Shown here: positions 6,119 to 6,803 of the stretch, one piece after another
Position numbering within the stretch: the stretch's first letter is position 1
How the letters are laid out: every line of letters begins with the position of its first letter
From: an uncultured Eubacteriales bacterium
GTDB lineage: Bacteria; Bacillota; Clostridia; Oscillospirales; Acutalibacteraceae
Assembly (NCBI GenBank): GCA_900317215.1
Contig: ONFW01000119.1
Span: 1-6,803 of the forward strand
Reading direction: 5' to 3'
Length of the DNA: 6,803 nt
Position numbers and translations under genes: made by a program
Notes under the pieces: generated by a model
What the model was told of the DNA's origin: nothing
Database searches by the model: none
What the model saw: the letters and a program-made list of their open reading frames with translations, nothing else

Positions 6119-6149
6119 GTGCGTGACCGCACAGGACGATTCGCGTCCT
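6119..6149. other. two consecutive short hairpins
   Basis: GTGCG tgac CGCAC (6119-6132) is followed immediately by AGGACG attcg CGTCCT (6133-6149). Both stems are perfect and stack end to end. On the plus strand the second ends in TT only, so neither is a clear terminator. Confidence 0.6.
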
Positions 6150-6229
6150 TGCTCGCTGCGCTCGCTCACTTATTAAGCGTGTTTCACTTCAAAGCCGCGC
6201 CATAACATCGTGAAGAAAGCCTGTTGTAT

Positions 6230-6256
6230 CAAAACACGACAGCGGAGGCACTCCGC
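6230..6256. repeat. 27-bp direct repeat, copy 1
   Basis: Identical over 27 bp to 6366-6392, starting CAAAACACGACAGCGG and ending in CACTCCGC. It contains the perfect mini-hairpin GCGGAG gca CTCCGC (6242-6256). In this copy the following TCGTG (6257-6261) extends the hairpin. Confidence 0.95.
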
Positions 6257-6269
6257 TCGTGCCTTTTTT
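6235..6269 (+). terminator. terminator-like hairpin in the intergenic repeat
   Basis: CACGA (6235-6239) pairs with TCGTG (6257-6261) around the GCGGAG gca CTCCGC stem (6242-6256), with a 2-nt bulge. An 11-bp stem is thus followed by CC and six Ts (6264-6269). No plus-strand gene lies upstream, so either it ends an unseen transcript or it is part of the repeat. On the minus strand the same stem is followed by TTTTG. Confidence 0.6.
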
Positions 6270-6282
6270 CATTGAGTATACT

Positions 6283-6405
6283 TAACCGAGGTCGTGGCGG
6301 AGAAAATGCAACCGGAGCAGACCTTCATGGTCTGCGAGGCGGTGGGGTGCTAAAAAACTGTGCGACAAAACACGACAGCGGAGGCACTCCGCCCTCGCTC
6401 GGTTA
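6283..6405. other. 123-bp long-range inverted structure
   Basis: TAACCGAG (6283-6290) is the perfect complement of CTCGGTTA (6398-6405). Just inside, GGCGGAG (6296-6302) matches CTCCGCC (6387-6393), separated by short internal loops of five and four bases. Inside sits a perfect hairpin GCAGACC ttcat GGTCTGC (6317-6335). The shape suits either a structured RNA or a small repeat with terminal inverted repeats. I see no target-site duplication at the ends. Confidence 0.5.
6366..6392. repeat. 27-bp direct repeat, copy 2
   Basis: Identical to 6230-6256, offset by 136 bp. Here the TCGTG that closes the hairpin in copy 1 is replaced by CCTCG, so the outer stem and T run are missing, and CTCCGCC can instead pair with GGCGGAG at 6296-6302. 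The bases just left of both copies also share CTGT and a G at the same offset (6221-6225, 6359-6363), so the duplication may once have been longer. Confidence 0.95.
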
Positions 6406-6490
6406 CACACCAAACCGTAATACCTGTTAGGTTTTGCCCGGATCACAGTAGCTTTTCAGTGAATAGCTATACAAAAATTCCTTCGTACTA

Positions 6491-6519
6491 TGGTAATTAT
6501 CCTTATTATGTGATATAAT
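6491..6519 (+). promoter_or_regulatory. promoter of the lipoprotein gene
   Basis: A perfect TATAAT (6514-6519) with TG at 6511-6512 is an extended -10; the -35 position (6491-6496) reads TGGTAA and is weak. Transcription would start near 6526. TACTATGG (6486-6493) and TGTGATATAATT (6509-6520) repeat the arrangement found in front of the alkD-like gene. Confidence 0.72.
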
Positions 6520-6557
6520 TATATTGTCAGATATCATTTACACGGCAGGTGAAAAAA

Positions 6558-6803
6558 ATGAAAGCAAAACTATGCCTGCTTGTCTCCGCAATGCTCATTT
6601 TGACTGCCTTTTCTCTCGGGTGCGCAAAGCATGATAACGGTACTTCATCAAGCGCTTCCCAGGTGATCGCAGAAATCAGCAATAACGAAGCCTCTGCCGA
6701 TAATCATAGTAAAAACGCAGAAACATCAGACGAGCAAAGCAGCAGCGCAGAAACATCAGATGAACAAAGCAGCGGCGCAGAAACATCAGACGAGCAAAGC
6801 AGC
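6558..6803 (+). CDS. probable surface lipoprotein, N-terminal part (cut by window end)
   Basis: The visible 82 codons begin MKAKLCLLVSAMLILTAFSLGC, a Lys-led hydrophobic signal peptide ending in a Gly-Cys site at Cys22 typical of lipoprotein signal peptides, though position -3 is Ser rather than Leu. After Cys22 the chain is Ser/Asn/Glu-rich and low in hydrophobics, and then enters three copies of AETSDEQSS(S/G), the last one cut by the window end. AGGTGA (6547-6552) lies five bases before the ATG, and a promoter is at 6491-6519. The repeat region would be a flexible spacer between the membrane anchor and a domain that lies outside the window, so function cannot be assigned. Confidence 0.8.
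   Translation, partial: MKAKLCLLVSAMLILTAFSLGCAKHDNGTSSSASQVIAEISNNEASADNHSKNAETSDEQSSSAETSDEQSSGAETSDEQSS
6717..6803 (+). repeat. 30-bp tandem repeat in the lipoprotein gene
   Basis: Units at 6717-6746, 6747-6776 and 6777-6803 (27 of 30 bases seen). Copies 1 and 3 are identical over the visible bases; copy 2 differs by silent changes (GAT GAA for GAC GAG), and its last codon is GGC rather than AGC. The array probably continues past the window. Confidence 0.95.

Larger units (their letters stand above)
6101..6485. other. GC-rich, hairpin-dense intergenic segment, repeat-like
   Basis: About 385 bp without a credible gene. Base composition is richer in G+C than the AT-rich flanks, with runs such as CTCGCTGCGCTCGCTCAC (6152-6169). 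It holds two adjacent hairpins, two copies of a 27-bp repeat, one terminator-like hairpin and a long-range inverted structure, listed separately. Short open frames on either strand (for example 6189-6272 on the minus strand) follow the repeat, lack ribosome binding sites and are not called. It looks like an interspersed chromosomal repeat or the remnant of one. Confidence 0.6.

Noticed and set aside
6152..6169. CTCGCTGCGCTCGCTCAC run as a CRISPR or iteron array
   Set aside because: The repeats are only partial, very short and without regular spacers; it is GC-rich low-complexity sequence.
6189..6272. 27-codon minus-strand frame beginning MKKGTSGVPPLSCF
   Set aside because: It has no ribosome binding site and is largely made of the 27-bp repeat and hairpin; the second repeat copy gives the same GVPPLSCF residues in an unrelated frame, which marks it as a by-product of the repeat.
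6414..6440. GTTAGGT near 6426 as an integron attC core
   Set aside because: No matching inverse core at the proper distance and no integrase or cassette genes in the window.

Overview
The window looks like ordinary chromosome from a Gram-positive, anaerobic Firmicute, most likely a Ruminococcus-type member of the Oscillospiraceae. The reasons are moderate G+C, sigma-A-type promoters with 17-bp spacers and extended -10 elements, strong AGGAG-like ribosome binding sites, short Cys-anchored surface proteins with low-complexity Ser/Gln/Glu tails, and repeat-like GC-rich intergenic DNA. The genus call is inference from gene style, not from a marker gene.

Layout from left to right. Positions 3-176 hold an open frame with no visible start, which may be the tail of an unrecognised upstream gene. 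Its end overlaps a promoter for an AlkD-type DNA alkylation repair protein (231-902, +). A bidirectional terminator (1029-1069) separates this gene from a convergent ClC-type anion channel or antiporter gene (1088-2368, -). The 379-bp gap from 2369 to 2747 carries two divergent promoters, a 130-nt leader for the ClC gene, and the start of a membrane-anchored L,D-transpeptidase (2748-3740, +). Next comes an apparent small RNA unit (promoter 3757-3785, terminator 3846-3879), then a separately promoted SPFH/prohibitin-family membrane protein (4007-4972, +) that ends in a 9-bp tandem repeat. A second bidirectional terminator (5020-5054) separates it from convergent birA (5058-6026, -), which encodes biotin protein ligase with an N-terminal DNA-binding domain.

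The roughly 530-bp gap from 6027 to 6557 holds the birA promoter and a GC-rich, hairpin-dense segment with a 27-bp perfect direct repeat, a terminator-like hairpin and a 123-bp long-range inverted structure. It then holds a promoter that closely resembles the one in front of alkD. The last gene (6558 to the window end, +) encodes the start of a probable lipoprotein with a 30-bp tandem repeat and is cut by the window edge.

The genes do not form one pathway. Almost every gene has its own promoter, so they read as single-gene transcription units: DNA repair, ion transport, cell-wall crosslinking, membrane organisation, biotin attachment and a surface lipoprotein. I see no phage, CRISPR, toxin-antitoxin or defence cassette. 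The least explained material is intergenic: the candidate small RNA at 3791-3879, the structured repeats at 6119-6405, and the matched promoter pair at 149-183 and 6486-6520.
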